The notes below the pieces were generated by a model. The model worked only from the letters and a program-made list of their open reading frames with translations. It did not search any database and was not told the origin of the DNA. A stretch of DNA of 64,000 bases from an uncultured Balneolaceae bacterium (lineage in GTDB: Bacteria > Bacteroidota > Rhodothermia > Balneolales > Balneolaceae), in contig CALKWT010000185.1 of assembly GCA_938003885.1 (NCBI GenBank), positions 13,533 through 77,532 on the forward strand. The letters are read 5' to 3'. The position numbers and the translations under genes were made by a program. Within the stretch, counting starts at the first letter, position 1. Every line of letters begins with the position of its first letter. Below are positions 41,965 to 51,272 of the stretch, piece after piece.

Positions 41965-43319
41965 TCAACCGTTGTAATAATGATTTTCGGCTTTCTTTCA
42001 GGGTCGGTCAGGTGGTAAAAATGGTTGGCATAAAAGAGGCCATTTACATCCTGGAGGGTAATATAGAGTTCCTGTGTATTCTCCTCACCAAAAACCTGGT
42101 TCAGCGTAAATTCTGTAATATCCATACTGAAGAGATCCTCATCTTCTTCAGCTACGGCCTGGTATCTCGGATTAGAGGTAAATATTCTTGCCATAATATC
42201 TTCAGGCTCTTCAGGAAATATATGAGCACGAATCGCTGTAGATGTCAGTCTGGAAATGTGTGACGCCGCTTTTTCGGGCTCCCTGTTTTTATAGAGCAGC
42301 AGTTGAGCATTCACGATGTTTTTGGACGACAAGTCTACATCCGGTTGAGAAAAGTCGGGATTTACACGCAGGACATGACTCGTATTATAGAGGACAAGGT
42401 GGTCGTCCGTTTCCGGAGAGCCACTTTTTTCTACTGATGCAGCCCAGTCACGGAAATAGATGGTAGGTTCCGTCTCCTCCTCCTCGTCTTCCTCTTCTGA
42501 ATCGCTATTTTCTCCGTTTTCTTCATCCTGTGCGGGCGAGCGTACGATGAGGGAGGTGATCACTTCCTCGGATGACTGCTGCTGGTTCTTTAAGAACCTC
42601 ATACTCGTTGTTCCTTCTGCCGGTACGATGGCGAGTCCCGGAAAATTCTGCCGGTAAAGGGAGTCTGATTCCGCTTCGGAGCTATTAAAATATTCGGCAA
42701 ATTTCAGTTTCCAGCTCTCGTTAAGCTCTACCATCGCCGTTGTGTCGCTTGCTGCTACAGAAATGGTGGCGATCCTGTTGGAGTAGTTTACATCCACAGT
42801 TTCATTGTAGCGCAGCTGGGAACCTCTCCATATCTCCCCGGCCTCATAGATATCAAAAACGGATACAGAGGAGTCGTCACCGTAAACCCTTGCATCAAAT
42901 ATGAGCTGAAGCAGGAGGGTATCCTCCCCGGTGAGTGTATCCACCGTCGAAGAGGAGAGAGAAGGCTTCAGAAGAGCTGTTGATTTCATGCTTCCATATA
43001 CCGGGTCATCCACCGCACCCAGTGATGTAAAGCGCAGACTGCCGGAATAAGCTTCCGAATGAATCAGTGCGAGATCATCCAGATCGATCTGAATCGTATG
43101 AATCAGATCTTCATCAGGGAGAATCTCGCCCCCAACCGATCCGGACGTATCACAACCGCTCAGAAAAAGCAGCGGAAGAATGATGAATAATGTAAGAAGT
43201 GTTGCACCCCCCGGGGTTGCTGAAATCGGTGTGCTGGATTTTATAGGTTCTATCCGAACAGGATTATTCGGTTTCCCCGAGAATTTCCCGATAGTAATTT
43301 GCAAATTTCTTCGATACAT
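41961..43319 (-). CDS. DUF4270-like outer-membrane lipoprotein
   Basis: The 452-residue protein has a late signal peptide with lipobox LLFLSGCDT (Cys about 56) and a beta-rich mature part with repeated RFTSLGAVDDPVYGSMKSTA and a run of acidic residues (EEDEEEETEP). The order one-domain starch synthase, then this protein, matches the DUF4270 genes of Bacteroidetes. The start is uncertain: ATG 43319 overlaps the previous gene by 56 bases, and a TTG at 43304 is also in frame. It is coupled to the barrel gene by ATGA. Confidence 0.7.
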   Translation of the reverse strand: MYRRNLQITIGKFSGKPNNPVRIEPIKSSTPISATPGGATLLTLFIILPLLFLSGCDTSGSVGGEILPDEDLIHTIQIDLDDLALIHSEAYSGSLRFTSLGAVDDPVYGSMKSTALLKPSLSSSTVDTLTGEDTLLLQLIFDARVYGDDSSVSVFDIYEAGEIWRGSQLRYNETVDVNYSNRIATISVAASDTTAMVELNESWKLKFAEYFNSSEAESDSLYRQNFPGLAIVPAEGTTSMRFLKNQQQSSEEVITSLIVRSPAQDEENGENSDSEEEDEEEETEPTIYFRDWAASVEKSGSPETDDHLVLYNTSHVLRVNPDFSQPDVDLSSKNIVNAQLLLYKNREPEKAASHISRLTSTAIRAHIFPEEPEDIMARIFTSNPRYQAVAEEDEDLFSMDITEFTLNQVFGEENTQELYITLQDVNGLFYANHFYHLTDPERKPKIIITTVE

Positions 43320-44073
43320 CTTCGGGCGAACCCTGTATTTTAGTAGGTTTAACTTGTAGTGCTTCAAAAAGCTCATCAAACTGATTTGTAAGGTGATTTC
43401 CGGTAACAACGTGATCACTATACCTGAGCCCAAGCTTAAGGATATCAATGGATCCGTCTTCTTCTTGTAGAGAATCTTTATCTATATCATCCGGCAAGCC
43501 GAGCAGATCGATGATAGAGCTATCTTCAAATTGCCCTTTGTTTTCCGGATGATGCAGGTTGTAAACAATTTGGGTGTTTTGGAAAATATCTTCATTCTTA
43601 TACAAGGTTCTGACAAGCAGGGGGATGAGGCCTGCAGGCCAGTCATGGCAGTGTATAATATCGGGTTGCCAGCCGAGTCTTATAACAGTCTCCAGCACTC
43701 CTTTATTGTAGAAAGCCAGTCTCTCGTCATTATCTTCATAAAACTCTTTGGCTTTCGGCTTTTCGAACATTCCCTTTCTTTTGAAATATTTATCGTTATC
43801 CAGAAAGTACACCTGAAGTTTGGCGTTGGGAATACTGGCCACCTTGATTTTCATGCTTTCAGTCTCTTCACCCACTTCAACTTCGATGCCGGAGAGCCGG
43901 ATTACTTCGTGAAGACGGTTCCTGCGATCGTTGATGGTGCCGAATTTTGGCAGTAATATTCGAATTTCAAAACCTTGATCCTGAAGAGAGGCAGGCAAAA
44001 ATCGCAGCAAGTCTGCGGTGTAGGTCATTCTGGCAAAAGGGGCGATTTCAGCAGCTGCATATAGTATTTTCAT
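43264..44073 (-). CDS. Glycogen/starch-synthase-like protein, N-terminal GT5 domain only
   Basis: The 269 residues match only the first half of glycogen synthase (KILYAAAEIAPFARM..., PDIIHCHDWPAGLIPLLVRT, NLHHPENKGQFE). The C-terminal GT1 half, which holds much of the nucleotide-sugar site, is absent, and the KTGGL motif after the first strand is replaced by ARMTY. Activity as a normal glycogen synthase is therefore unlikely. Such short forms also occur in Bacteroidetes. It lies behind glgB, malQ and the ComA-like gene and overlaps the DUF4270-like gene. Confidence 0.8.
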   Translation of the reverse strand: MKILYAAAEIAPFARMTYTADLLRFLPASLQDQGFEIRILLPKFGTINDRRNRLHEVIRLSGIEVEVGEETESMKIKVASIPNAKLQVYFLDNDKYFKRKGMFEKPKAKEFYEDNDERLAFYNKGVLETVIRLGWQPDIIHCHDWPAGLIPLLVRTLYKNEDIFQNTQIVYNLHHPENKGQFEDSSIIDLLGLPDDIDKDSLQEEDGSIDILKLGLRYSDHVVTGNHLTNQFDELFEALQVKPTKIQGSPEDVSKKFANYYREILGETE

Positions 44074-44111
44074 ATAGAAGGTTTTTTTGATGCTTAATAT
44101 TAAGAGCGTTC

Positions 44112-44924
44112 TTATGTAACATTCGGTTTGTTACCGTTGGTCAAATTCTTGATATGCTCGTCATCAATGGTATAAAACTCCAGAAGAGTATCGCTTCTCA
44201 GGCCCAGGCGAAGTGTTTCAAGAGGGATCACTTCAGATGGCTCTATATTGCCCAGATTCACATTGCTTCCCAGTTTTTTTATGAACCAGGCCTGCTGTTC
44301 CTTTTGTGGTGCTTCGAAAAGCAGGTGTTCACTGCTGATCTGATCGATAATTTCATCGATGAGGCCCGATCTGACCTCACCATTGGGCCTGAAAACTCCA
44401 ACAGTACCCGATTCTCTTGCTTCGCAAATCACTTTCCAGGAGCCTGCTTCCAACTCTGCTTCAATCATTCGAACCCACTTGTAAGGGGGAATGATTGCGT
44501 CAGGATTTTTGCTTCCAACTTCTGAAAGAACTGTGAAGTCTTTGCTCAGTTCCCGGATAATTGCCAACTTTCTTTCATCGGAGAGCCAGATCGTACCATT
44601 GGAAACCTCAACATAACGAATCCCGTACCTATTAAGCAACTCAACGTAGCTGTCAAGCTGGTTTCTCAATACATAGGCTTCAAACAACGTGCCGCCAAAA
44701 TAGACAGGAATCTCATATTTCGTATATACGTCTAATTTGTCCTGAAGATGTTGTGTGACGAATGAAGTGCCCCAGCCTAATTTAACAATATCCGTATACC
44801 CCGAGGCAACTTCACAGAAATCCTCTGCCTGCCGAACACTGAAGCCTTTGTCAAGCGCAAGGGTGATTCCCTTGTTGCGCGGTTTTTGTGTTCTCTCTGG
44901 CAGATGATTTAATTGATATGACAT
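44112..44924 (-). CDS. Phosphosulfolactate synthase-like protein (ComA family)
   Basis: The family adds sulfite to phosphoenolpyruvate to give phosphosulfolactate. The 270 residues form a TIM barrel: GITLALDKGFSVRQAEDF, DIVKLGWGTSFV, PVYFGGTLFEAYVLR, YVEVSNGTIWLSDERKLAII, EVGSKNP, VICEARESGTVG and LLFEAPQKEQQAWFIKKLG, all ComA hallmarks. Roles include coenzyme M synthesis in archaea and sulfolactate in Bacillus. It starts 71 bp after malQ and is followed by the GT5 gene after 38 bp. The product here is unknown. Confidence 0.85.
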   Translation of the reverse strand: MSYQLNHLPERTQKPRNKGITLALDKGFSVRQAEDFCEVASGYTDIVKLGWGTSFVTQHLQDKLDVYTKYEIPVYFGGTLFEAYVLRNQLDSYVELLNRYGIRYVEVSNGTIWLSDERKLAIIRELSKDFTVLSEVGSKNPDAIIPPYKWVRMIEAELEAGSWKVICEARESGTVGVFRPNGEVRSGLIDEIIDQISSEHLLFEAPQKEQQAWFIKKLGSNVNLGNIEPSEVIPLETLRLGLRSDTLLEFYTIDDEHIKNLTNGNKPNVT

Positions 44925-44995
44925 GTGCAGATTTTAGAGTTTTGATTAATCGGCTCAAGATACAAAAGGATCGTTTTATTAAAAAATAGGAAGAT

Positions 44996-46513
44996 TTAAT
45001 CCGATTGCCGCTTTTTTGGGTTTGGAATCCGGGCAGACAATTCAGAAAGAAACCGGATCCGGCCGTGGTCTGTACGTTCAAGCATCTCATCCGTATATCG
45101 CCAGGTCCAGTTGTTTTCTGCAGTACCGGGGATATTCATCCTGTGTTCCTGGCCGAGGTTCATGAAGTCCTGCATCGGAAAAATGGCAAGATCGGCTGTC
45201 GATAACATCGCCAGCCTGATCAGTTCCCAGTTTATTTCGCTGCCATCGCTGCGCGTGTAGACCCTTGCTCTGTGAGCGTCAGCCGTCGGTGCCGATTGAT
45301 ACCAGCCGAGGGTGGTGTCGTTGTCGTGGGTACCGGTATATACTACACAGTTCCGGGGATAGTGATGTGGCAGATAGGGGTTGCCGGAATCGGAGCCGAA
45401 GGCGAACTGCAGAACTTTCATGCCGGGGAAGCTGAAACGATCGCGTAGCTTATCAACAGCAGGGGTGATCACCCCCAAATCTTCCGCAATCACCGGAAGC
45501 CTGCCCAGCTCTTTCTGAATGGTGATAAAAAGCTTTTCCCCTGGTCCTTTTACCCATTTACCATTGATTGCATTTTTTTCTGAAGCGGGAACTTCCCAAT
45601 AAGCTTCGAACCCCCTGAAATGGTCAATCCGTGTAGCATCAAAAAGCCGGAACATCTGCCTGAAACGTTCAATCCACCAGGAGAAGCCGTTCTCTTCCAT
45701 CTTTTTCCAGTTAAACAGGGGGTTCCCCCAGAGTTGTCCCGTCTCACTGAAGTAGTCTGGCGGGACGCCTGATACCAGTTTCGGTTTCCCGTCTGATCCG
45801 ACTTCAAAAAGCTCAGGCCTGCTCCAAACATCTGCACTGTTGTGATTCACAAAAATAGGAATGTCACCAATAATCTGAATATCCCGCTCATTGGCATAAC
45901 TTTTCAGGCTGCTCCATTGAGCTGCGAATTCATATTGAAGCCATGTTTGATAACGGATTTCTTCCCGATGCTCTCTTTTGAAATCTTCCAGGAGCCGACT
46001 GTTCCGGCGGGCGAGTCCTGTGGGCCATTCATTCCAGCTTTTCCACCCGTTCACTTTCAGACTGGCCATGAACACGGTATACTCCTCAAGCCAGTACTTG
46101 TTACTATTCTGGAACTGCTCAAAAAGAGCCCTGGAAGCAGGTGAATGATCTTCAAAATAGCGCTGTGAAGCGAGCCGGAAAAGCCTCTCCTTGTGAGCGT
46201 AGGCCTGGCTGAATTGGGCTTTTGTAGTGGATGGCAGTCTGGCTTCCAATAGCTCGGATGAGGTGAGAAGTCCTTTTTCCTCCAATGTATCCGGGCTGAT
46301 CAGATAGTGATTTCCTGCAAATGCAGAGTAACTTGTGTAAGGGGAGTCTCCATACCCGACGGGTGTCAGCGGAAGAATCTGCCAGACCGTTTGTCCTGTC
46401 GTTTTAAGAAAATCTATAAATTTTCTGGCACCCTTACCAAAATCCCCCATTCCGTAATCTGATGGAAAGGAGGTTGGGTGAACCAGAGTGCCGCAAGCCC
46501 TTCGAAATCTCAT
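44996..46513 (-). CDS. malQ: 4-alpha-glucanotransferase
   Basis: MalQ (amylomaltase, GH77) moves glucan chains between maltodextrins. The 505 residues show ILPLTPVGYGDSPYTSYSAF, the nucleophile-region TRIDHFRGFEAYWEVPA, IAEDLGVITPAV and YTGTHDNDTTLGWY. The length equals that of bacterial and plant DPE1-type enzymes without the extra E. coli N-terminal domain. It follows glgB by 37 bp on the same strand, so branching and chain transfer are co-expressed. Confidence 0.95.
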   Translation of the reverse strand: MRFRRACGTLVHPTSFPSDYGMGDFGKGARKFIDFLKTTGQTVWQILPLTPVGYGDSPYTSYSAFAGNHYLISPDTLEEKGLLTSSELLEARLPSTTKAQFSQAYAHKERLFRLASQRYFEDHSPASRALFEQFQNSNKYWLEEYTVFMASLKVNGWKSWNEWPTGLARRNSRLLEDFKREHREEIRYQTWLQYEFAAQWSSLKSYANERDIQIIGDIPIFVNHNSADVWSRPELFEVGSDGKPKLVSGVPPDYFSETGQLWGNPLFNWKKMEENGFSWWIERFRQMFRLFDATRIDHFRGFEAYWEVPASEKNAINGKWVKGPGEKLFITIQKELGRLPVIAEDLGVITPAVDKLRDRFSFPGMKVLQFAFGSDSGNPYLPHHYPRNCVVYTGTHDNDTTLGWYQSAPTADAHRARVYTRSDGSEINWELIRLAMLSTADLAIFPMQDFMNLGQEHRMNIPGTAENNWTWRYTDEMLERTDHGRIRFLSELSARIPNPKKRQSD

Positions 46514-46550
46514 GCTTTTGTCCTTTTATCCTGATGGATATCCGTTGCAA

Positions 46551-48746
46551 TTACCTTTTCGGTTTCAGAATGATGCCTGCCAGCGGGGGAACCTCTATCT
46601 CAATATGATAAGGCCGGTTGTGCCATTCACCCTCGACCGATTTTACGGCGTAGGGTCCGGCGTTGCTTCCCCCGTAATGGCCTGAATCACTATTGAGAAG
46701 GATTTCAAACTCTACATCCTCCGGAACCCCAAACTTGTAGCCGGCGTGCAGCTGCGGGGTAAAGTTCAGTATAAAGATGAGGTAATTTTCCGGCTCGTTC
46801 CCTTTTCTGATAAAAGAGATCAGGCTGTTATCTGCATCTGTGATGTCTATCCATTCAAACCCATCCCACCTGGTGTCGATCTGATGCCAGGCGGATTCAT
46901 TTTTATAAAGGTGGTTTAAATCTCTGACCAGATTTTGAACCCCCTGGTGTGCCTCATACTCAAGAAGGTGCCAGTCGATAGATCGGGACTCATCCCATTC
47001 ATCACGCTGCGCAAACTCCCCTCCCATGAACAGAAGTTTCTTCCCCGGATGTCCGTACATATAGGTATAGAGCAAACGAAGATTGGCAAATTTCTGCCAA
47101 TCATCCCCGGGCATTTTGGAGAGGAAGGACTGTTTCATATGAACAGTTTCATCATGGGACAGAGGCAGGATGAATTGCTCGGTAAAAGCGTAGATCAGAG
47201 AAAAGGTGAGTTGATCCTGATGATGTTTTCGGAATATAGGATCCTTTTCAAAATAGGAGAGTGTATCGTTCATCCATCCCATATTCCACTTGAAGTCGAA
47301 TCCGAGACCGCCCGAAAAGGTGGGTTTCGTTACCCCTTCCCAGGAGGTGGACTCCTCTGCAAATGTCAAAATGCCGGGATAGTAGAGGTGAGTAACTTCG
47401 TTCAGCCGTTGAAGAAAACTGATCGCCTCCAGGTTTTCACGACCGCCAAAACGGTTCGGGATCCAGTCGTCCTCAGCTCTGGAGTAATCGAGGTAGAGCA
47501 TGGAAGCCACTGCATCCACCCGGAATCCGTCAATATGAAACTCATCGATCCAGTAGACGGCGTTCGAGATCAGAAAATTTAAGACTTCGGTTCTTCCATA
47601 GTTGAAAATTAACGTTCCCCAATCCCTGTGTTCTCCTTTTCGCGGATCTGCATACTCATAAAGTGCTGTGCCGTCGAACCGGCCTAATCCGTGCTCATCT
47701 TTTGTAAAATGTGCCGGAACCCAATCTATAATGACACCAATCCCCGCCTGATGGCAGCTGTTAACAAAATACTTCAGGTCGTCGGGGTTTCCGAATCTGC
47801 TGGTAGGAGCATAATAACCAGTGATCTGATAGCCCCAGGAGGGGTCGTAGGGGTGTTCTGCAACCGGCATCAGCTCCACATGTGTATAGCCCATATCCGT
47901 GAGATAGGGTACCAGATCCTCTGCCAGTTCCCTGTAGCTCAGAAATCCCGGGTCCCGGCCCACATGCCGTTTCCAGGAGCCGGGGTGTACTTCATAGATA
48001 GTGAGAGGCAGATTGTGATGGTCTGCTTCCTCCCGGTGCCTGATCCATTCCTGGTCGGCCCATTCAAACTCGCTCTCCCAGACGACCGACGCAGTACCGG
48101 GTCTCAGCTCTGCAAAAAATGCATACGGATCAGACTTCTTTATCGGATAGACCCCTGGTTGAGACTGGATCTCAAATTTGTAGTAGTCTCCTTTGGTTAC
48201 ATGAGGTATAAAAATTTCCCAGATTCCCTGATCATGGTACTTCCGCATTCCATGAATCCGGCCATCCCAGTTGTTGAAAGAACCTACAACGCTGACTCGC
48301 CGCGCGGAAGGTGCCGACACCACAAAATGAGTCCCGCGACACCCATCGACCGATTTAACATGAGCCCCCATCATACCGTACGCCCGGTGGTGATTTCCTT
48401 CTCCCCACAACTGCAGGTCCAGATCACTCAGCAGCGGGCCGAACCGATAAGGATCCTCAATTTCATAAGGGTCACCGGACCAGGGAGTTATAAGATAGGA
48501 AAACCGGAACCGCTTTTTCCTCCTGGGAAAGATATACTCGAAAAGGCCTTCCTCCGACAACCGGTTCATCCTGACTTTTTTTCCTCTGGCCGGATTAATC
48601 TCAACCTCTTTGGCATCAGGCCGAAAACAGCGTAACAGAAGTTTTTCACGGTTATTCTCAGTTACGTGGTGAAAACCCAGAACGGAAAACGGATCGGTAT
48701 GTTCGCCATTGGAAATGGCCTCAATTTCCTCGATTTTAAGAGTCAC
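46551..48746 (-). CDS. glgB: 1,4-alpha-glucan branching enzyme
   Basis: GlgB (GH13) makes alpha-1,6 branches in glycogen. The 731 residues have an N-terminal N1 domain (DPFSVLGFH), a CBM48 domain (about 125-230), the catalytic barrel with YTHVELMPVAEHP, nucleophile Asp in FHIDGFRVDAVASML, acid/base Glu in LTFAEESTSWEGV and LPLSHDETVHMK, and a C-terminal beta domain. It heads the long leftward block. The divergent lipoprotein-release permease begins 110 bp away. Confidence 0.97.
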   Translation of the reverse strand: MTLKIEEIEAISNGEHTDPFSVLGFHHVTENNREKLLLRCFRPDAKEVEINPARGKKVRMNRLSEEGLFEYIFPRRKKRFRFSYLITPWSGDPYEIEDPYRFGPLLSDLDLQLWGEGNHHRAYGMMGAHVKSVDGCRGTHFVVSAPSARRVSVVGSFNNWDGRIHGMRKYHDQGIWEIFIPHVTKGDYYKFEIQSQPGVYPIKKSDPYAFFAELRPGTASVVWESEFEWADQEWIRHREEADHHNLPLTIYEVHPGSWKRHVGRDPGFLSYRELAEDLVPYLTDMGYTHVELMPVAEHPYDPSWGYQITGYYAPTSRFGNPDDLKYFVNSCHQAGIGVIIDWVPAHFTKDEHGLGRFDGTALYEYADPRKGEHRDWGTLIFNYGRTEVLNFLISNAVYWIDEFHIDGFRVDAVASMLYLDYSRAEDDWIPNRFGGRENLEAISFLQRLNEVTHLYYPGILTFAEESTSWEGVTKPTFSGGLGFDFKWNMGWMNDTLSYFEKDPIFRKHHQDQLTFSLIYAFTEQFILPLSHDETVHMKQSFLSKMPGDDWQKFANLRLLYTYMYGHPGKKLLFMGGEFAQRDEWDESRSIDWHLLEYEAHQGVQNLVRDLNHLYKNESAWHQIDTRWDGFEWIDITDADNSLISFIRKGNEPENYLIFILNFTPQLHAGYKFGVPEDVEFEILLNSDSGHYGGSNAGPYAVKSVEGEWHNRPYHIEIEVPPLAGIILKPKR

Positions 48747-48856
48747 GTGCGCCCTCGTCGGTTAATTATTTGTAGACAATCAAGATATTAATTTTGGAAG
48801 CATTATTATAAGCTTGTCATGAATATCATCACTCCATTATAATCAATTTTATTTGG

Positions 48857-50083
48857 ATGAAAATCATTCAGTTTATCTCTCGGAGATACCTTTTTTCAAA
48901 GAAGCACATTTCTCTGATCTCCATACTCACCACGATCAGTATTACCGGGATCACCATCGGGACTGCCCTGCTTATTGTGATTCTCTCAGTTTTTAACGGC
49001 TTCTATGATGTGATCAGAGGGTACCTGCTGACTTTTGATCCCGATATCCGTGTGGAGCTGGCCGACTACTCCCCTTTACTAGAAAACCATGAGGTGGCCT
49101 CGCTACTGGCCGGCCATCCGGATGTGGTCTCTGTCATGCCTTTTGTAGAGGGAAAAGCGATGCTGGTATTTGAGAACGGACAAAACGAAGTTCTGAATGT
49201 GCGCGGGATTGACTCTGTGCGGGATCCCTTTATCGTGAACCTTCTCCAGGAACAGGGAGGTGCGGAGTATTCGCTGGCAGTGGAAGGCAACCGTCCGGGC
49301 GCACTCGTCAGTGAGACCCTCATCACACGCTACAGACTCTCCGAGGGTGATGAAATTGCGATGTTGAGCCCAACCGGTATGAGGAGAGCCTTGACACAAT
49401 TTTCATCCCCCCGGTCCAGCCGATTTACCATCAGGGCAGGATATGATATGCATCAGATTGTCGATCTGGATGTGGTGTATGTGGATATTGAGGCTGCACA
49501 GCGGCTCTTTAATCTGCGTAATCAGATTTCGGGTTACGACCTGACTCTTACCGATACCGATGAGGCTGAGAGAGTGAAGGAGGAGCTCTTGAGCTTGATT
49601 GGAGATGAGTATAGGTTGTCGACATGGTATGACCTGCAAAAACCGCTTTACGATGTCATGTACCTGGAGAAGTGGGGCTCCTATTTTATATTGATGATCA
49701 TTGTGCTGGTGGCCGTTTTAAATATTCTGGGATCTCTGACCATGATCGTGCTGCAGAAAAAAAGGGATATCGGTGTGCTGATGTCCCTTGGGATGACTCG
49801 TTCCCAAATTCGCAAAATATTTCAATCACAAGGTATCCGGATCGGATTGATCGGCACAGGAATAGGGGGGCTCGCTGGCCTGGCACTCACCTTTGCACAA
49901 AAAGAATTTAGCCTGGTGAAGTTGTCATCCTCTTTTATTATCGATGCCTATCCGGTCTCTGTGCAAACTTCCGATATCTTCATGGTCATGACCGGTACCA
50001 TGGTACTCTGTCTGTTGGCCAGCTGGTATCCATCCACCCGGGCATCCAGAGTGGAGCCTGCTGATGCTGTCCGGGAAGAGTAA
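48857..50083 (+). CDS. ABC transporter permease of the LolC/LolE (FtsX-like) type
   Basis: The 408-residue inner-membrane protein has an N-terminal helix (about 20-45), a large periplasmic part (about 46-265) and three C-terminal helices in an FtsX/MacB domain (about 270-400: YFILMIIVLVAVLNILGSLT, DIGVLMSLGMTRSQIRKIF). The start IQFISRRYLFSKKHISLISI is typical of lipoprotein-releasing LolC/E. The partner ATPase is not adjacent, unlike the usual lolCDE order. Confidence 0.87.
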   Translation: MKIIQFISRRYLFSKKHISLISILTTISITGITIGTALLIVILSVFNGFYDVIRGYLLTFDPDIRVELADYSPLLENHEVASLLAGHPDVVSVMPFVEGKAMLVFENGQNEVLNVRGIDSVRDPFIVNLLQEQGGAEYSLAVEGNRPGALVSETLITRYRLSEGDEIAMLSPTGMRRALTQFSSPRSSRFTIRAGYDMHQIVDLDVVYVDIEAAQRLFNLRNQISGYDLTLTDTDEAERVKEELLSLIGDEYRLSTWYDLQKPLYDVMYLEKWGSYFILMIIVLVAVLNILGSLTMIVLQKKRDIGVLMSLGMTRSQIRKIFQSQGIRIGLIGTGIGGLAGLALTFAQKEFSLVKLSSSFIIDAYPVSVQTSDIFMVMTGTMVLCLLASWYPSTRASRVEPADAVREE

Positions 50084-50105
50084 TTTTAAATCCTGAGATG
50101 AAAGC

Positions 50106-51104
50106 ATGGATCCTCTGACCCACGGTTTGACCGGTGCTGCTGTCGCCCGGCTTGTACCGGGAAATAACGGAGAGAAGCTCCCTTTTCTGATAGGTTTTCT
50201 CTCGGCGCAGCTACCCGACCTGGATGTACTGTTTCAGACGGCAGCGGATCCTCTCACCGGTATTGAGTTGCACCGCCACTTCACCCACTCACTTTTTTTT
50301 GCGCCGGCAGGAGCGGCCCTTGCTGCGGGGATCTGTTGGCTGGCCCTCAAAAAGAGGCTCTCCGCTGGTAAACTCTATCTGATGGTGCTGGCCGCCTGGG
50401 TAAGTGCCATTCTTCTGGATGCCTGTACAAGTTACGGGACCCATCTGCTCCTGCCATTCTCCGGAGAGCTCTACTCCTGGAACCTGATTTCCGTTGTGGA
50501 CCCGGGGGTGACAGCCGGGCTGCTTCTTCTGGGAGGGTACTCCTTAAAGAGAGCCGGGAAACGGGGCCCCGCTCTGATGGTCATCTGGTTGGGATTCTTT
50601 CTGCTGTACGGCGGTTTACAGAAGCTCCGGGTGAAAGCTTTTGTCGCCGATCGTATCGAGCAGAGAGCTCCTGCGGCGAACGATGGGTATATTGTGAAGC
50701 CGACGATTGGCAACCAACTACTCTGGAGAGTGACCTATACAGCGGAAGGGGTTGTCTATACAGACGGTGTCCGGGCGGGCTTTCTGAAAGGGATGCAGCT
50801 CTATGAGGGGGAGTCTGCAAAACTTCGCAATCCTCACGACAGGGAGTTTGCAACTCTCTCTCCCCGCAAAAAAAAGGATATTGAGCGATTCTGGAAGCTG
50901 TCGGAAGGGTATATGATTCAGCATCCCGGGAATCCGGCTATTTTAGGGGATGCGCGCTATTCCATGCTGCCGACAAGCCTCTCTCCCTTGTGGGGTATCG
51001 ACATCTCGGGGAGAGATTCAGATCCTACACCCTACCTCTACTTCAGAGATTCAGGGCCTGAAGTGAGAGGTGCATTTATAGATATGCTGCTGGGCAGGGA
51101 GTGA
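50106..51104 (+). CDS. DUF457/YdjM-type membrane-bound metal-dependent hydrolase
   Basis: The 332-residue protein starts MDPLTHGLTGAAVARLV with the early THG motif, then QLPDLDVLFQT, HRHFTHSLFFAP and LLDACTSYGTHLLLPF, which supply the His/Asp residues of this family. Five or so helices span residues 30-180; the last 150 residues are soluble. Its substrate is unknown. It follows the permease gene by 22 bp and converges on glgP. Confidence 0.85.
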   Translation: MDPLTHGLTGAAVARLVPGNNGEKLPFLIGFLSAQLPDLDVLFQTAADPLTGIELHRHFTHSLFFAPAGAALAAGICWLALKKRLSAGKLYLMVLAAWVSAILLDACTSYGTHLLLPFSGELYSWNLISVVDPGVTAGLLLLGGYSLKRAGKRGPALMVIWLGFFLLYGGLQKLRVKAFVADRIEQRAPAANDGYIVKPTIGNQLLWRVTYTAEGVVYTDGVRAGFLKGMQLYEGESAKLRNPHDREFATLSPRKKKDIERFWKLSEGYMIQHPGNPAILGDARYSMLPTSLSPLWGIDISGRDSDPTPYLYFRDSGPEVRGAFIDMLLGRE

Positions 51105-51272
51105 CGTGTAGATTGGCACTCCCCCGAATTGTGATCGGATCGATTCACCCGGTCCTTTGTGAAACCGGTTCAACGGGTTGAGTCTCCCCCGGAACTACTC
51201 CTGGCAGATGGCTGCCCGATTCATGATCAACCTTCTGTCTTGTCCGTAACTATTGTGTCTGTCTGGGATCCC

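Noticed and set aside
47691..48635. Plus-strand ORF of 314 codons opposite glgB
   Set aside because: It is a shadow of glgB; composition is rich in Cys, His and Pro without domain structure.
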